The notes: generated by a model not told the origin, from the letters alone. A stretch of DNA of 64,000 bases from Solidesulfovibrio magneticus RS-1 (GCF_000010665.1 NC_012796.1:3873501-3937500), one strand, 5' to 3'. Counted from the first letter of the stretch, positions 1-9,040 are shown. Translations and numbers: made by a program.

Positions 1-2807
1 CGGCCGTCCTTGGCCCGCTTGCGCAGTTCCCCGGTCCAGCGGCCTTTTTGCAGCAACTCCTCCATGATGACCGGGACCGGCTGGGGAAACTCGGTGGACA
101 GCAGCTCCCAGGAGACCTGACCCAGGGCTTCTTGCGGGGCGTAGCCGAAAAGCTCCTGGGCGCCGGTGTTCCAATAGGTGATCCGGCCGTCGAGGTCACG
201 CACCATGACCGGGGCGAGATCCAGGAGCCGGGCCTTTTCGCGCAGTTCCTCGGTGCGCCGGGCCACCAGCGCTTCCAGTTCGGCCTGGCCCCGGCGCAGC
301 ACCGCCTCGGCCTCCTTGAGCGCCGTCACCTCGCCAAAGGTCAGCACCACGCCGTCCACCGCACCCTCGGGCGACCGGAAGGGATAGACCCGCAGGACAA
401 ACCAGCGGCCGTCCTCGCAGCGCACCTCGCGTTCGATGATCCCGGCTCCGGCCAGGACCTGCCGGCAGTCATCGAGCAGGCGCGAGGCCTCGAACGTGGT
501 CTTGATATTGACTATGGGCCGGCCGAGGTCGGTTGGCGCGAAATGAAACAGGCAGGTCGTCGCCGGAGTGAAGCGCGCCACGGCCAGCGAGGCGTCCAGG
601 ACCAGGGTCGGGACGTTGGTGGCGGCCAGGAGGTTTTCCACAAAGCCCCGGGCCTTGGCCAGTTCATCGACTTTGTGCTGGAGCTCGGCGTTGACGAAAT
701 TGAGTTCCTCGTTGAGCGACTGGAGTTCCTCGCGCGAGGCGTCCATCTCTTCGTTAGAGGATTGCAGCTCCTCGTTGGCCCCGACCAGCTCCTCGTTGGC
801 GGCGCGCAGCTCCTCGGTCAGGGTTTCGTAGCGCGACACGGCCCGGCCCAGGTCGTCGCCCAGACGCTCCAAAGCCGTCTCGTAGCGCACGACCAGCTCG
901 ACCTGCTCGGGCGGCGGCGAAGCGGTCGGCGCGGCGGCCGGCCCCGCGGGCTGGGGTTCGAAGACGAGCAACGTATAGGCCTGCCCGCCCCAGGCGTCGG
1001 TCACGGGCAGGCCGCGCACCAGCACGCCGCCGGCAACGCCAGGCAGGGCGGCCGGCCCAGCCGCTTGCTCGCCGCCGTCCCGGGCCACGGCGGCCAGCAC
1101 CTCGCGCACGGCCGGACGCAGGGTTTTTTTCACGAGTTTGCCCAGGGACAGGCTCGGCTCGCCCGGAGCCAGCTCCAAAAACGCATTGAGATCGCCCACA
1201 AAGCGCACGATCTGTTCCTGGGGTGTCACCAGCACGGCCGGCGGAGCATAGCGGGCCAGAAGCGAGGCCTCGGCCAGCCCTTCATGGTTGGGAGCGACGG
1301 TCCGAAGCGGCGCGTTGTCGGGCTGGGCCAACGCCGGCGGGGGCACGAACCGCGTGGGCGACGGCACGGCGGCCGTGGCCGGCATGCGCCGAAACAGTCG
1401 CCAGGACTTGTCCACGGTGGCGAAAAAAGCCTGGGCCGAACCGATGGCCTCGGCCGGCCCCAGGAGCAGATAGCCGCCGGGACGCAGGGCATGGGCAAAA
1501 AGCGACAGCACCTTGGCCTGGGCTTCGGGATTCAAGTAAATCAGAAAATTGCGGCAGACGATCAGATCCATGCCCAGAAAGGGCGGGTCGCGCAACAAGT
1601 TGTGCACGGCAAAGACCATGGATTCGCGCAGCTGCCGGGCCATCTGGCAGGCGTTGCCGCTTGGGCGGCAAAAGGCCTCGCGCCGGCCCGGGGACAGGGC
1701 GGCGGCATGGCGGGCGTGGTAGACGCCCCGCCGGGCCGTTTCCAGGGCCTTGGCGTCGATGTCGGTGGCGAAAAGCTTGATCGCCCGCTGGCCCTCCCGG
1801 ACCTCGGGACGCTCGGCCAGAAGCATGGCCAGGCTGTAGGCTTCCTCGCCGGTGGAACAGGCCGCCGCCCAGACCCGCATGACTTCCCCGGGTTCCAGCC
1901 GGCCCAGAATGTCGGGCAGGGCCATGTTCTCGATCAGGGCAAAGGCTTCGGGATCGCGGAAAAACGCGGTGACGCCGATGAGCATGTCGTCAAAAAGCCG
2001 GGCCAGTTCCTCGGGATCGTCGGCCAGGCGGTCGGCGTAGTCGGCCAGGCTCGGGCTTGCCGCCAACATCATGCGTTTCTTGCAGCGGCGCATGAGCGTG
2101 CCGCTCTTGTAGTCCTGGGCGTCGTGGTTGGCCAAGGCGGCCAGCAGTTCCCGCACCCGCCCCAGTGCCGCATGGTCCGACTCCGTCTGGCGCGGGTCCG
2201 TCTGGACGGCCGGCCGGCCGCCTGGAACGCCACAACCCAGGTCGGACCAATAAGCGGCCAGGGCCGCCCCCATGGCGGCCGGCGGCAGGACCGCGTCAGG
2301 CACCGCGCCGCTCCACGGCCCGGCAAACGCGCCCGGAAGCTCCTGCGCGTCACCGGCGGCCAACACCAGTCCCCCGGCGGCCCGCACGGCCCGCACGCCG
2401 GCCGTCGCGCCGCCGTCCAGCAGGACCGCAGCCGCGCACGGCCCGCACTCCCGGGCCAGGGAGGCGAAAAACAGATCAGCGGGGTCATCGGCCAGCCCCG
2501 GCGAATGTTGCCGCAACTGGTCGCCGGCCACGGTCCAGCCGTCGCCGGCCAAGCCCAGGTACACCACTCCCGGCGAAAGCCTCGCTCCGCTTTCTGCCGC
2601 AACCACGGACGGCCGGCCCGGCCCAGCCAGGGCGGTCAGGTCCCAAGGCCCCGGCCCGGTCGCCAGCACCACCACGGCTGCGGGGCAGTCAGCGGGCAGG
2701 GCAGCCAAAAAAAACCCGAGGCGCCCGCCATCCCCGACCACGACCCCGGCTACGGGGAAACCCGTGCCGCGTCCTTCCTCCCCATCGACCGACAAGGCAA
2801 CGACCAT
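1..2807 (-). CDS. CheB-like/CheR/PAS multidomain sensor methyltransferase (3' end outside window)
   Basis: The reading frame opens at an ATG preceded by AGAGGGGA and stays open to the window edge (about 935 codons). Domains in order: a CheB methylesterase-like region (about residues 1-190), a CheR methyltransferase (about 215-480) with TAFFRDPEAF, an SAM-site loop AACSTGEEAYSLAM and VCRNFLIYLNP, then a long Glu-rich coiled coil (about 655-725, repeated EEL units) and at least two PAS domains. CheR uses S-adenosylmethionine to methylate receptor glutamates; such fusions usually act in cytoplasmic sensory relays. The CheB part lacks the usual GxSxGG serine loop (the segment reads VVVGDGGRL), the histidine and the GSDG aspartate, so it is probably not a working esterase. 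The C-terminus, perhaps a kinase, is unseen. Confidence 0.9.
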   Translation of the reverse strand, partial: MVVALSVDGEEGRGTGFPVAGVVVGDGGRLGFFLAALPADCPAAVVVLATGPGPWDLTALAGPGRPSVVAAESGARLSPGVVYLGLAGDGWTVAGDQLRQHSPGLADDPADLFFASLARECGPCAAAVLLDGGATAGVRAVRAAGGLVLAAGDAQELPGAFAGPWSGAVPDAVLPPAAMGAALAAYWSDLGCGVPGGRPAVQTDPRQTESDHAALGRVRELLAALANHDAQDYKSGTLMRRCKKRMMLAASPSLADYADRLADDPEELARLFDDMLIGVTAFFRDPEAFALIENMALPDILGRLEPGEVMRVWAAACSTGEEAYSLAMLLAERPEVREGQRAIKLFATDIDAKALETARRGVYHARHAAALSPGRREAFCRPSGNACQMARQLRESMVFAVHNLLRDPPFLGMDLIVCRNFLIYLNPEAQAKVLSLFAHALRPGGYLLLGPAEAIGSAQAFFATVDKSWRLFRRMPATAAVPSPTRFVPPPALAQPDNAPLRTVAPNHEGLAEASLLARYAPPAVLVTPQEQIVRFVGDLNAFLELAPGEPSLSLGKLVKKTLRPAVREVLAAVARDGGEQAAGPAALPGVAGGVLVRGLPVTDAWGGQAYTLLVFEPQPAGPAAAPTASPPPEQVELVVRYETALERLGDDLGRAVSRYETLTEELRAANEELVGANEELQSSNEEMDASREELQSLNEELNFVNAELQHKVDELAKARGFVENLLAATNVPTLVLDASLAVARFTPATTCLFHFAPTDLGRPIVNIKTTFEASRLLDDCRQVLAGAGIIEREVRCEDGRWFVLRVYPFRSPEGAVDGVVLTFGEVTALKEAEAVLRRGQAELEALVARRTEELREKARLLDLAPVMVRDLDGRITYWNTGAQELFGYAPQEALGQVSWELLSTEFPQPVPVIMEELLQKGRWTGELRKRAKDG

Positions 2808-3110
2808 GGAAATCCCCTCTGCCCGCTCACGCACGCCCCAAAGGCTCCGAACCGGTGACGGAGCAACCATCTTCCGTCATGGTTCTTACAGCCATTATTA
2901 GCACCACGAGGACATGTGGGCAACACCCTCCGCTCCGGGCAACACTCCCCAAGCGAGCGCAACAACGCCCCGCAACGCCAGCCTGCCGTCCTCGGCGAAA
3001 TACCCGGGCAAAGTCCCTGCGCCAGCACTGCGGTGGTCCAGACGTTCGCGCCCTCCCGGGCGGGACGGACAATGCAGTAAACGGCCAAATCCCGCGAACC
3101 CAATATCCAC

Positions 3111-3138
3111 TTTACGGAATCCCAAAAGCGTGTACAAT
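3111..3138 (+). promoter_or_regulatory. candidate sigma70 promoter of the MucR-like gene
   Basis: TTTACG, a 16-base spacer and TACAAT lie 70 bases before the start codon of the MucR-like regulator. The -10 matches consensus at five of six bases. The leader that follows is AT-rich, unlike its surroundings, and could hold an operator, since MucR-type proteins commonly autoregulate. Confidence 0.45.
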
Positions 3139-3207
3139 GGGACTTGATTCCTACCAGAACACTCTGTATACCGCCGACTCCAATTTGAATTCATTGAGAG
3201 GAAATCC

Positions 3208-3609
3208 ATGGAAGAGTATCTGCAAAGCGCCCTGGAGATCGTCAAAGCCCAGGCCGGCTCGCGTCCCATGACCGAGGAAGAAATTTTGAGCATGGTCAAA
3301 TCCGTGGCCAGCGGCATTGCCGCCTTGACCACGGGCCAGCCTGTCCTCGGACAGGAAGAAGCGGCCGCTCCCGGCATGGACCCCAAGAAGTCCATTAAGG
3401 AAGCCTCCATTGCCTGTTTGGAGTGCGGCAAATCCTTCAAGGTCATCACCCGCAAGCACCTGGCCTCCCACGGCCTGACTCCCGAGGAGTACCGGGCCAA
3501 GTACGGCTTTAAAAAGACCCAGGCCCTGGCCTGCAAGTCCCTGGCCCGGGAACGCCGGGCCAAGATGAAGGACATGAAGCTCTGGGAACGCCGCCAGAAG
3601 CCGGAATAG
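3208..3609 (+). CDS. MucR/Ros family zinc-finger transcriptional regulator
   Basis: A 133-residue protein starting at an ATG after GAGAGGAAA. Near residues 72-95 it carries the prokaryotic Cys2His2-type finger of the Ros/MucR family, CLECGKSFKVITRKHLASH, followed by the family signature GLTPEEYRAKYG. The basic C-terminal tail (residues about 110-133) probably adds DNA contacts. Family members bind AT-rich DNA and repress exopolysaccharide, motility or virulence genes. It is monocistronic, with its own promoter and a strong terminator. The N-terminal half, which mediates oligomerization in the family, is also recognizable. Family assignment is firm; the target genes are unknown. Confidence 0.93.
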   Translation: MEEYLQSALEIVKAQAGSRPMTEEEILSMVKSVASGIAALTTGQPVLGQEEAAAPGMDPKKSIKEASIACLECGKSFKVITRKHLASHGLTPEEYRAKYGFKKTQALACKSLARERRAKMKDMKLWERRQKPE

Positions 3610-3648
3610 CCCGCCCCTGCCCGGGCGCGGCCCTCTCGCCGGCACAAG

Positions 3649-3685
3649 GACCGGCCGTCCCCCAGGGACGGCCGGTCTTTTTTTT
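3649..3685 (+). terminator. rho-independent terminator after the MucR-like gene
   Basis: A perfect 13-bp stem (3649-3661 with 3665-3677), a 3-base loop and eight T residues, 40 bases after the stop codon. Confidence 0.9.
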
Positions 3686-3998
3686 GTGGTCCCGCCCGGC
3701 CGGCAATCCTCGCGGCCCTTGCCCTGGCGCGGCCCTCTCGCCTATCCTGGGCCAGTCTCGCCCTACGCCCGCGACACCGGGCTGGCGACGACGCGGGGCA
3801 GCGCCCGACTCGTGCCGCGTCCACGAAAAGCGTATAGGGCATTTCGTAGGCAACATCTAAAAACCATACGTTTTTCTTAAAAAATACCCTCGTATTTTTT
3901 TCGGGACGCTCCATGAGGCTGTCGTCCCCCGGCCAAGCGTCGGATTTGTCAGAAAACGCCCCTGCCCCGGCTTTGCCGCCACACCGGGAGGAACCGCC

Positions 3999-4721
3999 GT
4001 GCCCCACTGGTTTTCCTGCCGCCTGCGCCAGGCGGAAGAGCTCCTTTCCCGCGTCCACGAACCCGAGGCCGTGCTGGAGCTTCTGGCCATCATCGAAGCG
4101 CCGCCCCTGGAATATGACACCGTCAGCCGCATCTCCCTCTACGCCGAAACCCTGCCCAAGGCCGAGGAGCATCCCTTCACCCCAGGCGAGCGCCACATGC
4201 ATTTCCTGTGGGACGCCTTCGACAAGCTGCCCCTGTCGCTTATCGTACCCTTTGCCATCCCCTTTCGGCGGCTGCTGGCCCGGCGGCTGTTCGGGGCCTG
4301 CGGGGCGGCCTTTACCGCCGAGGAAAACGTGCGCTTCAACTTCGCCCGGCTGCTGCGGGTGGGCGAAGGCGTGTTTTTAAACCGCAACGTCTATCTCGAC
4401 GCCAAGGGCGGCGTGACCCTGGGCGACGGCGTGGCCCTGGCCGAGGACGTGCGGGTTTTCACCCACAGCCACGGCGAAGCCTCGCACATCGAGCGCATTT
4501 ACCGGCCGGTGGCCGTTGGCGACTACGCCAAGGTCTACGCCGGAGCGATCCTGCTGCCGGGCGTGACCGTGGGCCGGCAGGCCATCGTGGCCGCCGGCTC
4601 CCTGGTCGTCCACGACGTGCCCGACGGCATGGTGGCGGCCGGACGGCCGGCCAAGGTCATCCGGGAGCGGCGCACCGAAGGCCGCGACGGGGCCGACCTC
4701 GAACACATCTGGCTCTTCTGA
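3999..4721 (+). CDS. left-handed beta-helix (hexapeptide-repeat) acyltransferase
   Basis: A 240-residue protein with a GTG start chosen because GGGAGGAA sits six bases upstream. The C-terminal half (about residues 125-225) has hexapeptide repeats of the maltose/galactoside O-acetyltransferase type: a VTLGDGVALAEDV stretch, the loop with the catalytic-type histidine in FTHSHGE, and the closing AAGSLVVHDVPDGMVAAGRP. Such enzymes move an acetyl group from acetyl-CoA to sugars. The N-terminal ~110 residues, with a hydrophobic patch near 75-95 (SLIVPFAIPF), are not the usual short Mac domain. Acceptor unknown. Followed 36 bases later by a small gene, probably co-transcribed. Confidence 0.85.
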   Translation: MPHWFSCRLRQAEELLSRVHEPEAVLELLAIIEAPPLEYDTVSRISLYAETLPKAEEHPFTPGERHMHFLWDAFDKLPLSLIVPFAIPFRRLLARRLFGACGAAFTAEENVRFNFARLLRVGEGVFLNRNVYLDAKGGVTLGDGVALAEDVRVFTHSHGEASHIERIYRPVAVGDYAKVYAGAILLPGVTVGRQAIVAAGSLVVHDVPDGMVAAGRPAKVIRERRTEGRDGADLEHIWLF

Positions 4722-4757
4722 CCCGCGCCCCAACCCCCATCCAACAGGAGTCCGCCG

Positions 4758-5018
4758 ATGCACATGCAGGATCTGCACAAGCTCATGCAAAGCCTCGCCG
4801 AGGTCAACGCCAAGGATGTCTGCGAGATCTGGCAGGCCATCGAGGCCAACAAGTCTGGTAAACACGTCAAGCACGACGTCGGCGGCTGGCACTCCGTGGA
4901 CGGCCAGACCTTTTCCATCGAGATCGGGATATTAAACAGCGGCGGCCGGATGCTGCGCCTGCACATCGGCCCGGACGGCAAGTTCGACGGCGCGGTGCTT
5001 TTGCCCGACATGGACTGA
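4758..5018 (+). CDS. small conserved-looking hypothetical protein
   Basis: 86 residues, ATG preceded by CAACAGGAG. Soluble, no signal peptide or cysteine cluster; an N-terminal amphipathic helix (residues 1-30) and a C-terminal part rich in short beta-like segments (GGWHSVDGQTFSIEIG, GRMLRLHIGPDGKF). It lies 36 bases after the acyltransferase and ends directly on a bidirectional terminator, so the two genes are likely one transcript. No family recognized. Confidence 0.7.
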   Translation: MHMQDLHKLMQSLAEVNAKDVCEIWQAIEANKSGKHVKHDVGGWHSVDGQTFSIEIGILNSGGRMLRLHIGPDGKFDGAVLLPDMD

Positions 5019-5059
5019 GCGTCCCTTCAAAAAAAACGATAGTATTTTTGAAGGGACGC
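5019..5059. terminator. bidirectional terminator between convergent genes
   Basis: A perfect 15-bp inverted repeat (5019-5033 with 5045-5059) ending in A5/T5 on the loop side. It begins at the base after one stop codon and ends four bases before the stop of the convergent gene, so it can stop transcription from both sides. Confidence 0.85.
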
Positions 5060-5063
5060 GACA

Positions 5064-5981
5064 CTACTGCAAAAGGATGCGCGACTGCCCCGGAGGCGGG
5101 GCCGCATTCCAGAAGGCGGCGTCCAGGGTCAGGCTTGCCTCGGCTTGGCCCGCGCCCAACGGGTCGATGACCCGGATGATGACCTTTGGCGCGCCGCCGG
5201 CCGGCGGCAGCCAGGCGGCCAGCAAGCCCACGGTGCGGGCCTTGCCCGGGGCCGAGCCGGTGCGCAGGATCGACCGGTCCGGCCCGTCGGCCTGATCCTG
5301 GGCCAGGGCGGCCACGGCGGCCAGATCGGCCGGTTTTTTGAGCGCCGCCCACAGTTCCCGGATGCGGTTTAACCGCACAACACTCCCGGGCGCGTCCGGC
5401 TCCTGGCGCATGTCCGGGGTATCGACCAAAAGCGGATGGTTGGTGTGGGCCGTGAACGCCTCGCGCGCCATGACCTCGATCTTCCAGGCCTGGCCCGAGG
5501 ATTCCAGCACGGCCACCTCATGGGCGTCGGCCACGATGGCGAAAATGGGGCGCACGCCGGCCAGCAGGTCCTTGGCGGCCACCACCTCGCGCACCGTGGC
5601 GAACCGCTCCAGCATGGGCCGCACCGGATAGACCAGGCCGCCGGCTTGGGTGCGCCTTTTGCGCTCGGCGCGCGGGATGGAACCCACCGCCGCCGTGATC
5701 ACGGCCAGCCCCTTTTCGTTGACGCCGCCGACCATGGTCGGCTGGCCCGTGCCCGTGGACAGCATGGCCATGACCTTGTGGCCGTACTTGGGCGTCACCA
5801 GGGCAAACGAGGTCGGATGGCCCGGCGGATAGTCGCGGTTTTTGACCAGCAGGGAACCGCCGCCGGCCACGTCAGAACCGTTTACCGCCCACAGGGTGCA
5901 AGCCCGTACAGCTTGGGGCAGGGCCAGGACGGCCAACACCAACAGACAGGCGACGACCAGGAAACGGAAGCCTTGAACCAT
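5064..5981 (-). CDS. exported Ntn-type amidohydrolase (peptidase C45/C69-like)
   Basis: 305 residues with a signal peptide (about residues 1-27) whose cleavage after VRA would expose Cys28 as the new N-terminus in ACTLWAVNGSDVAGG. An N-terminal nucleophile cysteine is typical of this hydrolase superfamily (choloylglycine hydrolase, acyl-CoA:6-APA acyltransferase, dipeptidase C69). Also visible are the early KNRDYPPGH motif and an N-terminal-half Asn/Gly segment GGVNEKGLAV. Likely a periplasmic amide-bond hydrolase; the substrate cannot be told. It follows another exported protein by 58 bases on the same strand, probably as one operon. Confidence 0.8.
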   Translation of the reverse strand: MVQGFRFLVVACLLVLAVLALPQAVRACTLWAVNGSDVAGGGSLLVKNRDYPPGHPTSFALVTPKYGHKVMAMLSTGTGQPTMVGGVNEKGLAVITAAVGSIPRAERKRRTQAGGLVYPVRPMLERFATVREVVAAKDLLAGVRPIFAIVADAHEVAVLESSGQAWKIEVMAREAFTAHTNHPLLVDTPDMRQEPDAPGSVVRLNRIRELWAALKKPADLAAVAALAQDQADGPDRSILRTGSAPGKARTVGLLAAWLPPAGGAPKVIIRVIDPLGAGQAEASLTLDAAFWNAAPPPGQSRILLQ

Positions 5982-6039
5982 GAAACCCTCGCAACGACGT
6001 TGGGGTTTGGCTGGCCGGGGTGCCGTGCTTTGGCCGTAG

Positions 6040-6501
6040 TCATCGCCCCTTGGCGAGATCGTTGAGGTAGCGCAGGCGCTCCTGGGTGTTTTGCAGGATG
6101 TAGGCGCACATGTGGGCGCGCTCCAGGATGTAGGCGTTGGCCGAGGCGTCGTTTAACCGCTCGGGCGTCAAAAGCGGCAGCGCCATGGATTTGTACCGGG
6201 CGTCGACATACTGCGGCGACATGTAGGTCTTGGCCGCCGTCAGGAACTCCCGGCTTCTGGCCACGGCCTTGCGCTGGGTCTCCTGGTCGTTGGAGCCAAG
6301 GGCCATGGCCCCGGTAATGCGGGCCGCCACGGCGCACTGGCACAGTTCATCGACCAATTGGCTGCGGGCCGCCGCCGTGTACCGCGCCCCGGGCGGCGGC
6401 GCGACCCGGCCATCGGCTTTCTGGGCCAAGGCCCCTCCCGGAACGGCCAACCCGCCCATGACCGCCAGCAGCAACCACGCCGCCATTGCCCTGATCTTCA
6501 T
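6040..6501 (-). CDS. exported hypothetical protein
   Basis: 153 residues with a clear signal peptide (about 1-26, cleavage after GALA). The mature part is mostly helical, with a cysteine pair in ELCQCAVAARI and a third cysteine in HMCAYIL; no known domain recognized. First gene of a probable two-gene operon with the Ntn-type hydrolase downstream. Divergent from the radical SAM gene, with about 170 bases between. Confidence 0.7.
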   Translation of the reverse strand: MKIRAMAAWLLLAVMGGLAVPGGALAQKADGRVAPPPGARYTAAARSQLVDELCQCAVAARITGAMALGSNDQETQRKAVARSREFLTAAKTYMSPQYVDARYKSMALPLLTPERLNDASANAYILERAHMCAYILQNTQERLRYLNDLAKGR

Positions 6502-6672
6502 GCTCCGCCCCTTTTGCCGACTGATGCCGTCGGCCTAGCAATGCCGCGTCGGCTTGTCAAAAGGGGCGGCCGTCTCCCTCCCCCTCCCCGTAAGAACGCA
6601 GAGGCCGGAAAAAGAAAAAAACGGAAATGATGCATGGAGGGCGCGCTGCGGATGTGGTAGTCGGGGTGCACC

Positions 6673-8295
6673 ATGCAAAATGTCCTCATGCTGCACCCGC
6701 CGTTGCCGTTGTCGTTTTGGAGCTTTCGCGAGACCCTGGCCATGACCGGAAAAAAGGCCCTGCTGCCGCCCCTGGGCCTGCTGACCGTGGCTGCCCTTTT
6801 GCCCAGGGATTGGAACATCCGACTGGTCGATCTCAATGTCCGGCCGCTGACCGAGGCAGACTGGGACGACATAGATTTGCTGTTCGTTTCTGGCATGTTG
6901 GTGCAGCGCGAGAGCCTGTTGCGGCTGTTGCGGGAGGCCAAGGCCCGGGGCATCCTCACGGCGGCCGGCGGGGCCTACCCCACCACCGCGCCCGAGGAAG
7001 TGCTGGGGGCCGGTTGCGATTTTCTCATCCAGGGCGAGGGGGAAACCACCATCCCGGAGTTGGTGGCCGCAATCACGGCCGGCCAGACAAGCGGCCGGTT
7101 CGTCTGCACGGACAAGCCCGCCCTGGCCGACTCGCCCCCGCCCCGCTACGACCTCATCGCCCCGGGCGATTATGAATCCCTGTCCCTGCAAACCTCCCGG
7201 GGCTGTCCTTTTGCCTGCGAATTCTGCGACATCGTCAGCCTGTTCGGCCGGGTCCCACGCCACAAGACGCCGACTCAGGTCATCGCCGAGCTGGAGGCCA
7301 TCCGCCAGCTCGGCTTCCGGGGCACGGTGTTCGTGGCCGACGACAACTTCATCGGCAACCGTCCCCGGGCCGTGGCCGTGCTCGAGAGCATCATCGAATG
7401 GCAGGCACGGCACGGCGAACCCTTTGATTTCATCACCCAGGCCTCCATCAACCTGGGCCAGGACGCCCCGCTGATCGACTTGCTGACCGCCGCCAATTTC
7501 TCCTATGTTTTCGTGGGTATCGAATCCCCGGACAACGATGTTTTGACCGCCGCGCGCAAGCACCAAAACGTGCGCAACCCGCTATTGGACTCCCTGCGGG
7601 CCATCAACGCCAATGGCCTGAGCGTCATCGGCAGTTTCATCCTGGGCATGGACGGCGAAAAGGCCGGGGCCGGCCAGCGGATGCGGGCCTTTGCCGAGGC
7701 GGCGGATTTGCCCTGGGTCATGGTCAACGTGCTGCGCGCCCTGCCGCTCACCGCCCTGTGGGACCGGCTCAAGGCCGAAGGCCGACTCCATGACGGCATC
7801 GAGGAAAGCGGTTGGGACGCCCTGACCAATTTCACGCCCCAGCGCCCCATCGAGGCGATCTTCGCCGAACAGCTCGCGGCCCTAAGCGCCCTGTACGCCC
7901 CAGGGGCCTACCTGGGACGGGCGTTTCGGGCCACGCTGGCCATGCGGCCGACCCGTTCTTCCAGACCAGGGGCCGCGCCCAAGAAGAAAGCCGACCCCGA
8001 CCTGGCCGTGCCCCAGAAAAACCCCAGCCCGGACGTCATGCCGCTTATGCGCCTGATCTGGCGGCAGGGCCTGGTCGGGGAGGCGCGCTGGCAGTTCTGG
8101 CGCCAGCTGGCCCTCGTCGCCTGGTGCAATCCCAGCCGGTTGCGGCGCTATATCGTCCTTTGCGGCATGGGGGAAAACCTCTATTCCTTCGTGCGCCACC
8201 TGCGCGCCCAGGCCGAACGCAGACGGTGCGCCCCGCCCAGTTCCCAGCCCCAGGGTAAGGCCCCTGCCGGGCCCGTGTCCTCGCCGACGGCCTAG
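6673..8295 (+). CDS. B12-binding-type radical SAM protein (DUF4070/HpnP-like)
   Basis: 540 residues. The N-terminal ~140 residues have the Rossmann-like layout of cobalamin-binding domains (IRLVDLNVRPL, FLIQGEGETT). The radical SAM cysteines are in SRGCPFACEFCDIVSLFGR (near residues 175-185), followed by FVADDNFIGN and GIESPDND, as in the DUF4070 group that includes hopanoid 2-methylase HpnP. A low-complexity basic linker near residue 425-450 separates a C-terminal extension. The reaction is probably a radical methylation or rearrangement of a lipid-like substrate, but no pathway genes stand next to it. The canonical B12 motif DxHxxG is not evident. Confidence 0.85.
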   Translation: MQNVLMLHPPLPLSFWSFRETLAMTGKKALLPPLGLLTVAALLPRDWNIRLVDLNVRPLTEADWDDIDLLFVSGMLVQRESLLRLLREAKARGILTAAGGAYPTTAPEEVLGAGCDFLIQGEGETTIPELVAAITAGQTSGRFVCTDKPALADSPPPRYDLIAPGDYESLSLQTSRGCPFACEFCDIVSLFGRVPRHKTPTQVIAELEAIRQLGFRGTVFVADDNFIGNRPRAVAVLESIIEWQARHGEPFDFITQASINLGQDAPLIDLLTAANFSYVFVGIESPDNDVLTAARKHQNVRNPLLDSLRAINANGLSVIGSFILGMDGEKAGAGQRMRAFAEAADLPWVMVNVLRALPLTALWDRLKAEGRLHDGIEESGWDALTNFTPQRPIEAIFAEQLAALSALYAPGAYLGRAFRATLAMRPTRSSRPGAAPKKKADPDLAVPQKNPSPDVMPLMRLIWRQGLVGEARWQFWRQLALVAWCNPSRLRRYIVLCGMGENLYSFVRHLRAQAERRRCAPPSSQPQGKAPAGPVSSPTA

Positions 8296-8410
8296 GGACG
8301 TTGCCGTTGCCTTTGCTGCCCAGGCCTTGGCCGCCATGGGCAGGGCTTGCGCCGCGCCAGGAAAGAGCGAGGCCGCCTCGTGCAACCCCATCGTTTCGAC
8401 ATGTTGTCGT

Positions 8411-8761
8411 TCAGGCTATTTCGTCAGACCGAAAAACCATTCCCATCCGCCAAAACAGCGCGCTCACCAACTTGTCGAGCAACAAGGCAAGGATAAACAG
8501 CACCCAGAGCAGCACAACAAGCGGCATCTTGACGCAATGGATGAAAACGGTATTGAGAACAACATACCGATCCGGCAAGAGATACTCGTACACACGCACA
8601 TAAAGGCTGGCCAGACTGGCCTCGGGCAAGCCGCCATGCCGTGCCGCCCAATAGATTGCATAGAGCATGGCAATCGTTGCCCCGAGTCCCAGTCCACCGA
8701 GGACGCAGAATCTCACGATCACGGCCGTTGACCCGAGGATAGTGCAGGCGATCCGAAGCAT
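8411..8761 (-). CDS. small membrane protein of unknown function
   Basis: About 116 residues from the ATG at 8761; the frame is open further upstream to 8947, but that part looks like non-coding sequence. Hydrophobic segments near residues 5-38 and 75-105 suggest two or three membrane helices; the C-terminus is charged. The region is distinctly AT-richer than the flanking chromosome and abuts the left junction of the integrative element, so it may be left over from an earlier insertion. The start is uncertain: AAGGA sits too close to this ATG. Confidence 0.5.
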   Translation of the reverse strand: MLRIACTILGSTAVIVRFCVLGGLGLGATIAMLYAIYWAARHGGLPEASLASLYVRVYEYLLPDRYVVLNTVFIHCVKMPLVVLLWVLFILALLLDKLVSALFWRMGMVFRSDEIA

Positions 8762-8933
8762 GTCCTTGTTTACGCTATGCTGTCGAGACTGAACAGGGGG
8801 TATCACGAGGCGGGGTGCAGCCATGGCTGCACCAAAATGAAGCCGATCCCCCTCGGCCGCTTCCCATCCCTGCGGGCCTGGGCTATTTCGACTCACCCCG
8901 TTTCGTTTCAAACCGGGGTCATACGGGGGGCAA

Positions 8934-9040
8934 CATGGCGCAGACAAAAGAAAAAGGGGCCAGCTTTTCAGCTAACCCCTTGATTTCTTATGGTGCCGAG
9001 GGAGAGAATTGAACTCCCGACACGGGGATTTTCAGTCCCC
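8934..9040. repeat. left attachment repeat (tRNA-Phe 3' fragment plus terminator)
   Basis: Nearly identical to 26468-26575 (two substitutions and one T-run length difference, all in the outer part). Bases 8991-9040 equal the last 50 nucleotides of tRNA-Phe including CCA, on the minus strand; 8945-8979 repeats the tRNA terminator hairpin. The sequence then diverges abruptly at 9041. This marks one junction of the integrative element. The fragment lacks the tRNA 5' half and is not a functional tRNA. Confidence 0.93.

Noticed and set aside
48-2858. 936-codon plus-strand open frame
   Set aside because: It is the reverse of the CheB/CheR/PAS gene; its translation is Arg/Gly/Pro-rich with no domain.
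8991-9040. Apparent second tRNA-Phe
   Set aside because: Only the 3' 50 nucleotides are present; no D arm or 5' acceptor strand.
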